Positions 1 to 7,714 of a stretch of 64,000 nucleotides of DNA are shown piece by piece. The notes below the pieces were generated by a model. The model had not been told where the DNA came from and made no database searches. It worked only from the letters and a program-made list of their open reading frames with translations. The translations under genes were made by a program, and so were the position numbers. Origin of the DNA: Streptomyces sp. Mut1 (GTDB lineage: Bacteria; Actinomycetota; Actinomycetes; Streptomycetales; Streptomycetaceae); contig NZ_CP120997.1 in NCBI RefSeq assembly GCF_030719295.1, positions 7,016,001 through 7,080,000 on the forward strand, in the 5' to 3' direction. Positions within the stretch are counted from its first letter, which is position 1. Each line of letters starts with the position of its first letter.

Positions 1-29
1 TTGCCCGGGACGATTCGTGCCTGTTCCAT
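1..29 (-). CDS. start of a further catabolic gene, cut by the window edge
   Basis: Only the first nine or so codons lie in the window; they read Met-Glu-Gln-Ala-Arg-Ile-Val-Pro-Gly. The ATG overlaps the TGA stop of the upstream hydratase by one base (TGATG), so the two genes are almost certainly co-translated. Nine residues do not allow a family assignment. In meta-cleavage operons a gene in this place is often the 4-oxalocrotonate decarboxylase, hydratase or aldolase partner, but that is context only. Confidence 0.5.
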
Positions 30-793
30 CAGACGCCCCTCACGCCGACCCGGCCGAGGCCGTCGACTTCGCAGGTGATCACTCCGGCTTCCAGGGGCAC
101 CGCCTCGGTGGCGGCGCCCGCGAGCACGGCGTAACCGGCGCGCAGGGGGATGCGCCGCCGCCGGGCCATGTCGAGCAGGGCGTGCAGGGCGTTGACCGGA
201 GCGCCGAGTACGGCCGCGGTCGAACCCCGCACCTCGCGGCCCTGGCCGTGCAGCCGCACGGCCAGGTCGGACACGTCCCCGACGGGGAGCCAGGGGCCGA
301 TGGCGTAGCCCGCGGCCGACGTGTTGTCCGCGACGACGTCCTCGTAGGTGAAACGGAAGTCCCGGTAGCGGGAGTCGATGATCTCCAGGGCGGGTGCGAC
401 GGCGTCCACGCAGGAGACGATGTCGGTGTCCGGATCATCCGGGTCCACGTCACGGCTCAGCCGGAAGGCGACCTCGGGTTCCACCTTCGGGTGGATGAAC
501 CGGGCCAGCTCGACCGTGCCGCCGTCCGCCACGCACATGGCGTCGGTCAGCCGGCCGACAATGATCTCCGAGACCCCCATCTGCTCCATCTTGGCCTTGC
601 TGGTGAACCCCAGCTTGACGCCAGTCACGCGCTCGCCGCGCCCCTGACGCAGGGCGAGGAGCGCGGTCTGTACGGCGTAGGCGTCCTCGACGGTCAGGGT
701 GTGCGTGTCGGCGAGGCTGCGGATGTCCGTGACGGTGCTCTGGGCGGCATCGAGCCGTTCAGCCAGCGTCCGGACCGTTTCCTCCAGGATCAT
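29..793 (-). CDS. 2-keto-4-pentenoate hydratase / 4-oxalocrotonate decarboxylase family protein
   Basis: A 254-residue cytosolic enzyme of the fumarylacetoacetate-hydrolase-like superfamily, the usual size for XylI/XylJ, MhpD and DmpE/DmpH proteins. These act on 2-hydroxy-dienoates after meta-cleavage of an aromatic ring, either hydrating 2-hydroxypenta-2,4-dienoate or decarboxylating 4-oxalocrotonate. Family signatures visible are VTGVKLGFTSKAK near residue 55, a PKVEPEVAF metal-ligand segment near 105, and the ALEIIDSR and DNTSAAGYAIG segments after 135. I chose the ATG at 793, which has AAGGAGG nine bases upstream; longer in-frame extensions are arginine/proline-rich and look non-coding. 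Its stop overlaps the next gene by one base. Hydratase and decarboxylase cannot be separated by eye. The aldehyde dehydrogenase just upstream supports the 4-oxalocrotonate branch, although no tautomerase gene is seen. Confidence 0.88.
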   Translation of the reverse strand: MILEETVRTLAERLDAAQSTVTDIRSLADTHTLTVEDAYAVQTALLALRQGRGERVTGVKLGFTSKAKMEQMGVSEIIVGRLTDAMCVADGGTVELARFIHPKVEPEVAFRLSRDVDPDDPDTDIVSCVDAVAPALEIIDSRYRDFRFTYEDVVADNTSAAGYAIGPWLPVGDVSDLAVRLHGQGREVRGSTAAVLGAPVNALHALLDMARRRRIPLRAGYAVLAGAATEAVPLEAGVITCEVDGLGRVGVRGV

Positions 794-891
794 CGGATGC
801 CTCCTTCGGTACGGTGCGCGGCGGGCGCGCGCGTGGTCGGATGCGCGCCGGGCACGGGGGCCCGGCCGCGGTGCTGGGCGTGGTCGCCCAT
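790..891 (-). CDS. candidate 33-residue mini-ORF coupled to the hydratase
   Basis: Between the aldehyde dehydrogenase and the hydratase a 33-codon reading frame starts at an ATG preceded by GGAAGG at ideal spacing (eight bases). It ends in a TGA that overlaps the hydratase start in an ATGA arrangement. The peptide is rich in Ala, Pro, Arg and His with no recognisable motif; it begins MGDHAQHRG. It could be a translated leader that couples hydratase translation to upstream ribosomes, or chance. It is not a 4-oxalocrotonate tautomerase, which would be about 62 residues with a catalytic Pro after the initiator Met. Confidence 0.3.
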   Translation of the reverse strand: MGDHAQHRGRAPVPGAHPTTRAPAAHRTEGGIR

Positions 892-986
892 GGTCACGTC
901 CTTCCGGCCGCCCGGGAGGGGGGCGGCCTGCTCGGTCACGGTCGGGGAAGCCGGGGAGCCCCTGCCGCCGGGGCTGCGGGGGGCCG

Positions 987-2462
987 TCACAGCTGCACGC
1001 ACACGTTGGTCGGCTCGGTGTAGAAGTGCAGGGAGGACGCGCCTCCCTCACGGCCCAGACCGGAGAGGCCGACACCGCCGAACGGCGAGCGCAGATCGCG
1101 CAGGAACCAGGTGTTGACCCAGGACATGCCGACGTTCATGGCCTGCGCCACGCGGTGCCCGCGCCGCAGGTCACGGGTCCACACGGAGGCGGCGAGACCG
1201 TAGTCGGTGTCGTTGGCCAGGGCGACGGCCTCGTCCTCCGTGTCGAAGGGGATCAGCGCGGCGACCGGGCCGAATATCTCCTCGCGCACCGGGCGGTCGG
1301 CGTTCGTCAGGCCGGTCCACAGCGTCGGTTCGATCCATGAGCCGCCGTCCAGCTCCGTTCCGAGAGCGGGGGTGCCGCCGCCGGTGAGGACCTTCGCGCC
1401 CAGCTCACCGGCGAGGTCCAGATAGCCGCGCACCTTCTGCCGGTGGGCCTGTGAGATGAGCGGCCCCGTCGTGGTCGCCGGGTCCAGCGGACTGCCCAGG
1501 CGCAGGGAGCGGGCCCGTTCGACCAGGCCGTCGGCGACGTCGGCGAAGACCGACCGGTGGACGTAGACCCGCTCGGTGCACAGGCACACCTGTCCGGTGT
1601 TGGCGAACACCGACCGGGTCAGGCCGTCCAGGGTCTCTTCGAGGTCGGCGTCGGGGAAGACGAGTGCGGCGTTCTTGCCGCCCAGCTCGAAGGAGACCGG
1701 GCGCACGCGCGGTGCCACGGTCCTCATCACGTGGGCGCCGGTCGCCGTGGAGCCGGTGAAGGTGACGCCGTCGATGCCGGGGTGTGTGGTGACGTACTCG
1801 CCGGCGGAGCCGCCGCCGAAGCCGTGCACGACGTTGTAGGCGCCTGCCGGGAGCCCCGCTTCGGCGAGCACCTCGGCGAGCAGGGCCGCGGTACCGGGCG
1901 TCTCCTCGCTGGGCTTGACCACGACGGTGTTGCCGCAGGCCAGGGCGGGGGCCACCTTCCAGGTGAGCAGCAGGAGCGGGAGGTTCCACGGCACGATGAC
2001 CGCGACCACCCCGAGGGGCTTGCGCACCGCGTAGTTGAGGGCGTGCCGGCCGCCCGGCAGGTCGGTCAGGAAGGACTCCTGGCCGGCGGCCGCGACGATG
2101 TCGGCGAACGTACGGAAGTTGGCGACGGCCCTGGCCACGTCCAGGTCGCGGGCGAGCGCCACGGGCTTGCCCGTGTCGGCCACCTCGGCGGCCACGAACT
2201 CGTCGAACCGTGCCTCGATCAGGTCGGCCGCCCGGCGCAGGACCTCGGTGCGCTCCCGCACGGCGGTCGCCGACCAGGGCCCGAGCGCCTTGCGCGCCGC
2301 TGTGACGGCCCGGTCGACCAGCGGGGCGTCGGCCTCGTGGACGCGGGCGTGGGCGAGGCCGGTGGCCGGGTCGATGGCGTCGAAACTCTTGCCGCCGTCG
2401 TCGGGGTCGATGAAGTGTCCATCGACGAAGTTGCGGATCCACCGCGGAGTCTGTGCCGTCAT
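987..2462 (-). CDS. aldehyde dehydrogenase, 2-hydroxymuconic semialdehyde dehydrogenase type
   Basis: A 491-residue NAD(P)-dependent aldehyde dehydrogenase, full length for the family. The cofactor segment PWNLPLLL lies near 158-165, the general base Glu is E259 in FELGGK, and the nucleophile is C293 in FANTGQVC. The N-terminal RNFVDGHF and the overall pattern resemble XylG/DmpC, which oxidise 2-hydroxymuconic semialdehyde to 4-oxalocrotonate; 2-aminomuconic semialdehyde or betaine aldehyde dehydrogenases are the main alternatives. It starts at the ATG at 2462, reading away from the MHS transporter across a shared 313-base promoter region, and lies upstream of the hydratase, consistent with consecutive steps of a meta-cleavage lower pathway. 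A ring-cleavage dioxygenase is not in the window. Confidence 0.88.
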   Translation of the reverse strand: MTAQTPRWIRNFVDGHFIDPDDGGKSFDAIDPATGLAHARVHEADAPLVDRAVTAARKALGPWSATAVRERTEVLRRAADLIEARFDEFVAAEVADTGKPVALARDLDVARAVANFRTFADIVAAAGQESFLTDLPGGRHALNYAVRKPLGVVAVIVPWNLPLLLLTWKVAPALACGNTVVVKPSEETPGTAALLAEVLAEAGLPAGAYNVVHGFGGGSAGEYVTTHPGIDGVTFTGSTATGAHVMRTVAPRVRPVSFELGGKNAALVFPDADLEETLDGLTRSVFANTGQVCLCTERVYVHRSVFADVADGLVERARSLRLGSPLDPATTTGPLISQAHRQKVRGYLDLAGELGAKVLTGGGTPALGTELDGGSWIEPTLWTGLTNADRPVREEIFGPVAALIPFDTEDEAVALANDTDYGLAASVWTRDLRRGHRVAQAMNVGMSWVNTWFLRDLRSPFGGVGLSGLGREGGASSLHFYTEPTNVCVQL

Positions 2463-2775
2463 GGTCTACACCCTGGGATCGCGAAGCCATGACGACAAAT
2501 GACGTTTCGCGCTTCAGGTATGCCGACTTCGGTATGTCACCACGATGCCCCTTCCCGCCCCACCGGTCTTTACGCAGGTCAGGGCGGCCCCGGCAGCTTC
2601 CATCCGACCGTGCCCGAGCGGCATCGCCCCGGTCCGGCGCGACGGGTTCGGTCGCCCGGTATACCCGCACCGCTATAGCTCCGGGACGAAACGGCATTTG
2701 TTCCCCCCTGCCCGGGGGCCCAGGATCCACCGAAAGCGCGGGCTTCCCCCGCTTCCCCAGCAGACGAGGTGATCC
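2463..2775. promoter_or_regulatory. divergent promoter region with repeated TAT-centred sites
   Basis: This 313-base gap separates the divergently transcribed aldehyde dehydrogenase and MHS transporter genes and holds no credible ORF. GGTATGCC (2517-2524) and GGTATGTC (2531-2538) form a direct repeat with a 14-base period. GGTATACC (2658-2665) and GCTATAGC (2672-2679) are perfect palindromes, also 14 bases apart. Similar sites occur in the LysR intergenic region at 7477-7600, so this is a plausible operator region for the LysR regulator. The transporter has a GAGGTG ribosome-binding site just before 2776. Confidence 0.45.
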
Positions 2776-4098
2776 ATGAGCGACGCGGACCGTCCCACGG
2801 GCGCGAGCAGAACGGCGCTTGCCACGCTTCTCGGAACCACATTGGAGTGGTACGACTTCTTTCTGTACGGCACGGCCGCCGCCCTCATCTTCGACAAGCA
2901 GTTCTTCCCCTCCCTGAGCCCCGCGGCGGGCACCCTGGCCGCCTTCTCCACCCTCGCGGTCGGCTTCGTCGCCCGGCCGCTCGGCGGGCTGGTCTTCGGG
3001 CACTTCGGTGACCGGCTGGGACGGCGCTCGACGCTGGTGGTGTCCCTGGTGATGATGGGGCTGGGCTCCACCCTCATCGGCGCGGTGCCGAGCTACGACT
3101 CCATCGGCCTGTGGGCCCCCGTCCTCCTGGTCGTCCTGCGCGTCGTCCAGGGCATCGGCCTCGGCGGCGAAGGCGCCGGCGCCACCCTGATGTCGATGGA
3201 GCACGCCCCCGAGGGGCGGCGCAACCTGTACGCGGGGTTCCCGCAGATGGGAACACCGGCCGGACTGGTCCTGGCGAACATGGTCTTCCTGGCCACCAAC
3301 TCGCTGGCCGGACACGCCACGTTCACCGCCTGGGCGTGGCGCATCCCGTTCCTGCTGAGCTTCGTTCTGGTGGGCGTCGGACTCGTCGTCCGGCTGCGCG
3401 TCACGGAATCGCCGTCCTTCGACCGGGCCCGGCAGGAGGACGAGGTGGTCCGCTTCCCGCTGGCGGAGGCGCTGAAGACCGGACTGCCCCGGCTGGCCGT
3501 CACCCTGCTCGCCGTGGTGGCGAACTCGGCGGTCGCCTATGTCTTCATGGTCTTCACGCTGTCCTACGGCACCAAACACCTCGGCTTCGACCAGCAGTTC
3601 CTGGTGCTCGGGGTGAGCGCGGCCGCCGTGCTCTGGTTCGTCTCGATACCCCTGTGGACCGCGGTCGCCGACCGCAAGGGGCGCCGCACGCTCTTCATCG
3701 GGGGATCGGTCGCCATCCTGCTGTGGTGCGCGGTGTTCTTCCCCCTGCTCGACACGGGAGGCCGGCTGCCGGCCCTGCTCGCGCTCGCCGGCATGGGCCT
3801 GATCATCCCGGTGACCCACTGCGTCCAGGGCGCCATCATCGCCGACACCTTCCCCGTACGCGTGCGCTATTCCGGCACCTCCCTGGTCCTCCAGGTCGGC
3901 GCGGTGCTCGGTGGCGGTCTGGCCCCCATGATCTCCAGCGCGCTCCTGGGACCGGGCGGGTCCTCGACCGGTGTGACCTGGTATCTGGTGGGCATGTGCG
4001 CCCTCAGCCTCGTCGGAGCGGTGGCGCTGTTCCGTATGGTTCCCGAGAGCCCCGTCGGACAGGCCCGGCTCGTCCCCGAACCGGCAGGTGAAGCATGA
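2776..4098 (+). CDS. MFS transporter, metabolite:H+ symporter (MHS) family
   Basis: A 440-residue inner-membrane proton symporter with about twelve hydrophobic helices. Diagnostic MHS signatures are LEWYDFFLYG in TM1, FGHFGDRLGRR in the loop between TM2 and TM3, RVVQGIGLGGE in TM4 and the loop SMEHAPEGRRN. MHS members (ShiA, ProP, KgtP, PcaT) import shikimate, osmolytes, dicarboxylates and aromatic acids, so an organic acid substrate for the neighbouring catabolic genes is likely. The ATG has GAGGTG seven bases upstream. Its TGA overlaps the esterase start (ATGA). The protein at 12741 is a close paralogue, an unusual duplication within one locus. Confidence 0.9.
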   Translation: MSDADRPTGASRTALATLLGTTLEWYDFFLYGTAAALIFDKQFFPSLSPAAGTLAAFSTLAVGFVARPLGGLVFGHFGDRLGRRSTLVVSLVMMGLGSTLIGAVPSYDSIGLWAPVLLVVLRVVQGIGLGGEGAGATLMSMEHAPEGRRNLYAGFPQMGTPAGLVLANMVFLATNSLAGHATFTAWAWRIPFLLSFVLVGVGLVVRLRVTESPSFDRARQEDEVVRFPLAEALKTGLPRLAVTLLAVVANSAVAYVFMVFTLSYGTKHLGFDQQFLVLGVSAAAVLWFVSIPLWTAVADRKGRRTLFIGGSVAILLWCAVFFPLLDTGGRLPALLALAGMGLIIPVTHCVQGAIIADTFPVRVRYSGTSLVLQVGAVLGGGLAPMISSALLGPGGSSTGVTWYLVGMCALSLVGAVALFRMVPESPVGQARLVPEPAGEA

Positions 4099-5306
4099 AC
4101 ACTCCCCGGACGGTCCGCAGCGGCCCCATCCGGTTCGCCACGGCCGGACGATTCGCCCGGCCCCGCCCCGTGCCGGACGGCGACACCGCCCCGCCGTCCG
4201 ACGGGATCTGCCCCCAGCCGGCGTCCCGCCTCGAAGCGCTGATGGGCCCGCCCCCCGGCCGGCACCCGCGGAGCGAGGACTGCCTCCACCTCACGGTCAC
4301 CGCCCCCGCCGCCCCCTCGGCGGGCCGCCCGGTCCTCGTGTGGTTCCACGGCGGCGGCTTCAACAGCGGCTCGGGCATCCTCGACTGGTACGACGGCAGC
4401 GCCCTCGCCGCCGAGCAGGACGTCGTCGTGGTCGGCGCGAGCTACCGGCTCGGCGCGCTCGGCTACCTCGTCCACGACGGGGTCAGCGAAGGCAACCTCG
4501 GCCTGTACGACCAGGTGGAGGCGCTGCGCTGGGTGCGGGCACACATCGCGGACCACGGCGGCGACCCCGGCAACGTCACCGTCTTCGGCCAGTCCGCGGG
4601 GGCCCTGTCCGCGCTGCTGCTCCTGCGGACGCCCGAAGCCCGCTCCCTGTTCCGCCGGGTGATCCTCCAGAGCCCGCCGCTCTCCATCGCCACCCGCACC
4701 CCGGCCGAGGCACGCGAGACCGGAAGGATCTTCGCCGCCCACCTCGGCGGCGACCCCCGTACCGCGTCGACGGACGAACTGATCGCCGCCCAGGCGCGGA
4801 CCGCGGCCGACCATCAGCGCCGGATGGGCGACTTCCTGGCCCCGCCGTTCGGCCCGGTGAGCGGCACCGCGCCCCTGCCCGCCGAAACCGGCCCGGCGCC
4901 CTTCGCCGGCCACGCCCCGGACGTGCTGTACGGATGGAACGCAGACGACATGTCCGCCTTCCCCGAGGGCCCGTCCGACAGCGGAAGCGTCGCGGAACGC
5001 ACCCGCCGCGTGTACGAGGAGCCGCTGCGGGCCCTGCACGAGCGGCTGGCACACCACGGCGCCCGCGTCCACGGATACCGGCTGGACTGGCGGCCGCCCG
5101 GCTCACCCCACGGTGCCACCCACTGCGTCGAGATCCCGCTGCTCCTCGGGTCGGAGCATGCCTGGCGGCACGCGCCGATGCTGGGCACCCTCCCCTGGGC
5201 GGAGGTGGAAGCGGCCGGCCGGGGCGTACGCGCGGCCTGGGCCGCCTTCGCCCGTACCGGCGACCCGGGCCCCCTGACCGCGCCACTCGTCGCCCTCCCG
5301 CGCTGA
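4095..5306 (+). CDS. type B carboxylesterase/lipase family hydrolase
   Basis: A 403-residue alpha/beta hydrolase. SEDCLHL is at 60-66, the oxyanion HGGG at 85-88, the nucleophile elbow GQSAG at 165-169 with Ser167, and a His-containing THCVEIPLL near 345. It is shorter than typical type B carboxylesterases (about 490-550 residues), missing parts of the cap and C-terminal regions. There is no signal peptide, so it is probably cytosolic. It is translationally coupled to the MHS transporter by an ATGA overlap, suggesting that it hydrolyses an ester or carbamate brought in by that transporter. The exact substrate cannot be inferred. Confidence 0.87.
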   Translation: MNTPRTVRSGPIRFATAGRFARPRPVPDGDTAPPSDGICPQPASRLEALMGPPPGRHPRSEDCLHLTVTAPAAPSAGRPVLVWFHGGGFNSGSGILDWYDGSALAAEQDVVVVGASYRLGALGYLVHDGVSEGNLGLYDQVEALRWVRAHIADHGGDPGNVTVFGQSAGALSALLLLRTPEARSLFRRVILQSPPLSIATRTPAEARETGRIFAAHLGGDPRTASTDELIAAQARTAADHQRRMGDFLAPPFGPVSGTAPLPAETGPAPFAGHAPDVLYGWNADDMSAFPEGPSDSGSVAERTRRVYEEPLRALHERLAHHGARVHGYRLDWRPPGSPHGATHCVEIPLLLGSEHAWRHAPMLGTLPWAEVEAAGRGVRAAWAAFARTGDPGPLTAPLVALPR

Positions 5307-5414
5307 GGGTCCCGGCCGCCCCGCGCTGAGGCGAGCGGTCGCGCCGCGCCCCCCGCGGGGCCGGGTGATCGAAAATGCGTGGCCTGTCGCAGGGGACGCC
5401 GGGATACTGCCGCG

Positions 5415-5513
5415 GTGACCCCGACCGAACTGCCCCAACCGCTGCCGCCTCGTGCCCCGGAGCCCGGGGACCTCGTCCTCGTCGCGGCGCTGCCCGCGGG
5501 GCCGGGAGAATGA
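5415..5513 (+). CDS. candidate 32-residue mini-ORF, possibly leaderless, coupled to the phosphotransferase
   Basis: A GTG at 5415 opens a 32-codon frame whose TGA overlaps the ATG of the phosphotransferase (ATGA). A GGGATACTG element lies just upstream, as would suit a -10 box of a leaderless transcript. The peptide is Pro/Leu-rich (MTPTELPQPLPPRAPEPGD) and matches nothing I recognise. It may be a leader peptide, a remnant of a longer gene, or chance. Confidence 0.25.
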   Translation: MTPTELPQPLPPRAPEPGDLVLVAALPAGPGE

Positions 5514-6406
5514 CCATGCACGACGACCAACTGGACGTGACCCCCGAGACCGTCGCGGCCCTGATCCAGGACCAGTTCCCCCGGTGGAGCGGCCTGGCCG
5601 TGCGACGTCTGCCGTCGACGGGGACGGTCAACGCCATCTTCCGCGTCGGGAACGACCTCTCCGCGCGCTTCCCGCTGCGTCCGGCCGATGCCGCCGAGGC
5701 GCTGGCGGTCCTGGAACAGGAGACCCGGGCGAGTGCGGAGCTGGCCCGGGTGTCTCCGTTCCCCGCCCCGGAACCCGTCGCCCTGGGAAGGCCCGGGGCC
5801 GGCTACCCCATGCCGTGGTCCCTCCAGACATGGCTGCCGGGAACGGTCGCCTTCGACGCCGACCCGAGTGGGTCCGACGCGTTCGCCGAGGACCTCGCTG
5901 CCTTCATCGCCGCCCTGCGCGCCGCCGGGACGCGGGGGCGGCTGTTCAGCGGCGAGGGCCGTGGCGGTGTGCTCGCCCATCACGACGCCTGGATGGCGAA
6001 GTGCTTCGAGGAGAGCGAGGGACTGCTCGACGTGGACCGGCTGCGCCGGATGTGGAGCCTCTTCCGGGAGCTGCCGCGCACGGGTGCCGACGTGATGAGC
6101 CACGGTGACCTGATCCCCGGCAACGTCCTGGTCGCGGGAGACCGGCTCGTCGGCGTACTCGACACCGGCGGCTTCGGCCCGGCCGACCCCGCGCTGGATC
6201 TGGTCGGTGCCTGGCACCTGTTGCGGTCAGGTCCCCGGGAAGTGCTCCGCACGGCGCTGGGCTGTGACGACGTGGAGTGGGAGCGCGGCAGGGCCTGGGC
6301 GTTCCAACAGGCGATGGGTCTTGTCTGGTACTACGCCGAGAGCAACCCGGCCATGAGCCGCATGGGGCGCCGGACACTCGACCGCCTCCTGGAGCCCGCG
6401 GAGTGA
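5510..6406 (+). CDS. aminoglycoside phosphotransferase (APH) family protein
   Basis: About 298 residues with the APH/choline-kinase-like fold. The catalytic loop SHGDLIPGN with its Asp is near residue 197, followed by the metal-binding VLDTGGFGPADP and the DPALDLVGAW segment typical of macrolide/aminoglycoside kinase relatives. It would transfer a phosphate from ATP to a hydroxyl group of a small molecule in the cytoplasm; resistance, homoserine-kinase-like or sugar kinase roles are all possible. The start is the ATG at 5510 or the one at 5516, the latter better spaced from GGGAG. The upstream in-frame extension is Arg/Pro-rich and unlikely to be translated. It is not obviously part of the flanking catabolic operons. 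Confidence 0.82.
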   Translation: MTMHDDQLDVTPETVAALIQDQFPRWSGLAVRRLPSTGTVNAIFRVGNDLSARFPLRPADAAEALAVLEQETRASAELARVSPFPAPEPVALGRPGAGYPMPWSLQTWLPGTVAFDADPSGSDAFAEDLAAFIAALRAAGTRGRLFSGEGRGGVLAHHDAWMAKCFEESEGLLDVDRLRRMWSLFRELPRTGADVMSHGDLIPGNVLVAGDRLVGVLDTGGFGPADPALDLVGAWHLLRSGPREVLRTALGCDDVEWERGRAWAFQQAMGLVWYYAESNPAMSRMGRRTLDRLLEPAE

Positions 6407-6514
6407 CACGGCCCCGGTCGTGGGCGGTGACCGGGACGGCCGCCTGACGCCACGGCCGGCAACAGCCGCGTTCCGCTCGGGCAGGACCCGCGGGAGCCGG
6501 CCGGCGTACGCGCG

Positions 6515-7468
6515 TCAGCCGGCGTCGGCCGCGGGCCTCAGCATGACCCGGATCTCCGCCGCCACATCCCGCAGATGCTGGAGCAGGGCCTGGGTGCTGG
6601 GGCTGTGGGCGCGCTCGTGCGGCAGCGTCACACCGACGAGCCGGGAGACCGACGGCAAGGGGGTGGGCAGGACGGCGAGCCGGTCGTCACGCTGGGGAAT
6701 GAGCACCGGCAGCGTGGCCACGGTGTCCGATTCCTCCAGCAGTGTGCGCAACGTCAGGATGGACGTGCACTCCACCCGGTCCTCGGGCAGCGGCAGCTCC
6801 GCCTCGAAGAAGACCCGCTCCACCTCCCGGCGCAGGGACGTGTTGGCCACCGGCAGGCTCCACGGGAAGTGCGTCAGGTCCGCCAGCCGCGGTGCGTCGA
6901 GCGCCTGCGCCGGGTGGCCGGCCCGCGTCACCAGCTTCACCGGCTCGCTGTACAGCTGGATCTGCCGGGTGCGGCCACCGTGGTCCGACGCGTTGAGCCG
7001 GCCCACGGTCAGGTCGACCTGGCCGGCCATGAGGTCGGCGAGGAGCACGTCCGGCGGGGCCTCCTTCACGACGACCGTCACCTTGGGCCGCTCCCGCTTG
7101 AGCCGGGTGATGGCCTTGGGAAGCAACAGGCCGGCCCCGGCCAGATGCGTGCCCACGGTGACCGTGCCCACCTGGCCGCTGGTCAGTTCGGCCACGTGCT
7201 GGCCCGCCTTGCGGATATGCGCCAGAACCACCTGCGCGTGCTCGATGAACGCCTCTCCGCAGACGGTGGGCGTCACCCCGCGCGGACCGCGGTCGAAGAC
7301 CTCGGCGCCGAGGATCGCTTCCAGCTCCCGCAGACCACGGGTCACGACCGGCTGGGTCACCCGCAGGTGCTCGGCGGCCCGCATCACGCTGCCGTGCTCG
7401 GCGATGGTCGTGAGGAGGACCAGATGGCGCAACTTCAGGCGGCCGTCCAACAGCCTCTCGGGATCCAT
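6515..7468 (-). CDS. LysR family transcriptional regulator
   Basis: A 317-residue LTTR. The winged helix-turn-helix covers roughly residues 12-70 (LRHLVLLTTIAEHGS, AEHLRVTQPVVTRGLRELE), followed by the ligand-binding domain with GTHLAGAGLLLP and GRLNASD segments. The pattern resembles the GbpR/PcaQ branch, which often controls aromatic or sugar-acid catabolism. It is transcribed divergently from the pseudo-ATPase/TIM-barrel/amidohydrolase run, the classic arrangement for an LTTR and its target, and TAT-centred repeats lie in the shared spacer. The ATG at 7468 is the natural start because HTH residues begin soon after. The effector is unknown. Confidence 0.92.
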   Translation of the reverse strand: MDPERLLDGRLKLRHLVLLTTIAEHGSVMRAAEHLRVTQPVVTRGLRELEAILGAEVFDRGPRGVTPTVCGEAFIEHAQVVLAHIRKAGQHVAELTSGQVGTVTVGTHLAGAGLLLPKAITRLKRERPKVTVVVKEAPPDVLLADLMAGQVDLTVGRLNASDHGGRTRQIQLYSEPVKLVTRAGHPAQALDAPRLADLTHFPWSLPVANTSLRREVERVFFEAELPLPEDRVECTSILTLRTLLEESDTVATLPVLIPQRDDRLAVLPTPLPSVSRLVGVTLPHERAHSPSTQALLQHLRDVAAEIRVMLRPAADAG

Positions 7469-7476
7469 CGCCTCAG

Positions 7477-7600
7477 GGTATGCCTCGACGGCTATGGCAC
7501 AAGGGGTCCAGCAGACGAAACAGGCAAGGGTGGCGGTAGGGGAAGCCCTGGAAGCCCTCCGAGCGGGGTGGCCCTCGTCATGCCCGTACGGCTATGCCGT
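7477..7600. promoter_or_regulatory. candidate LysR operator sites
   Basis: In the LysR/pseudo-ATPase spacer lie GGTATGCC (7477-7484), ACGGCTATGGC (7488-7498) and the palindrome ACGGC-TAT-GCCGT (7588-7600). The same TAT-centred elements are found at 2517-2538 and 2658-2679. LysR proteins usually bind interrupted palindromes in the promoter of the gene they are divergent from, so these are reasonable operator candidates. This assignment rests on pattern and position only. Confidence 0.4.
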
Positions 7601-7714
7601 GGGCCGTAACAAGTATTGGACACGCATGACTTCCGGCGCCGAAACTCACCAGGAACGAACGCAGCAGGAACGGCCGGGAAAGCCCGCACCACCCCGGCGG
7701 ACTGGGAGAACGAC

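Noticed and set aside
1405..3819. 804-codon minus-strand frame across the aldehyde dehydrogenase and the MHS transporter
   Set aside because: It is antisense or out of frame to two well-supported genes, and its product is Arg/Gly/Asp-rich with no family pattern.
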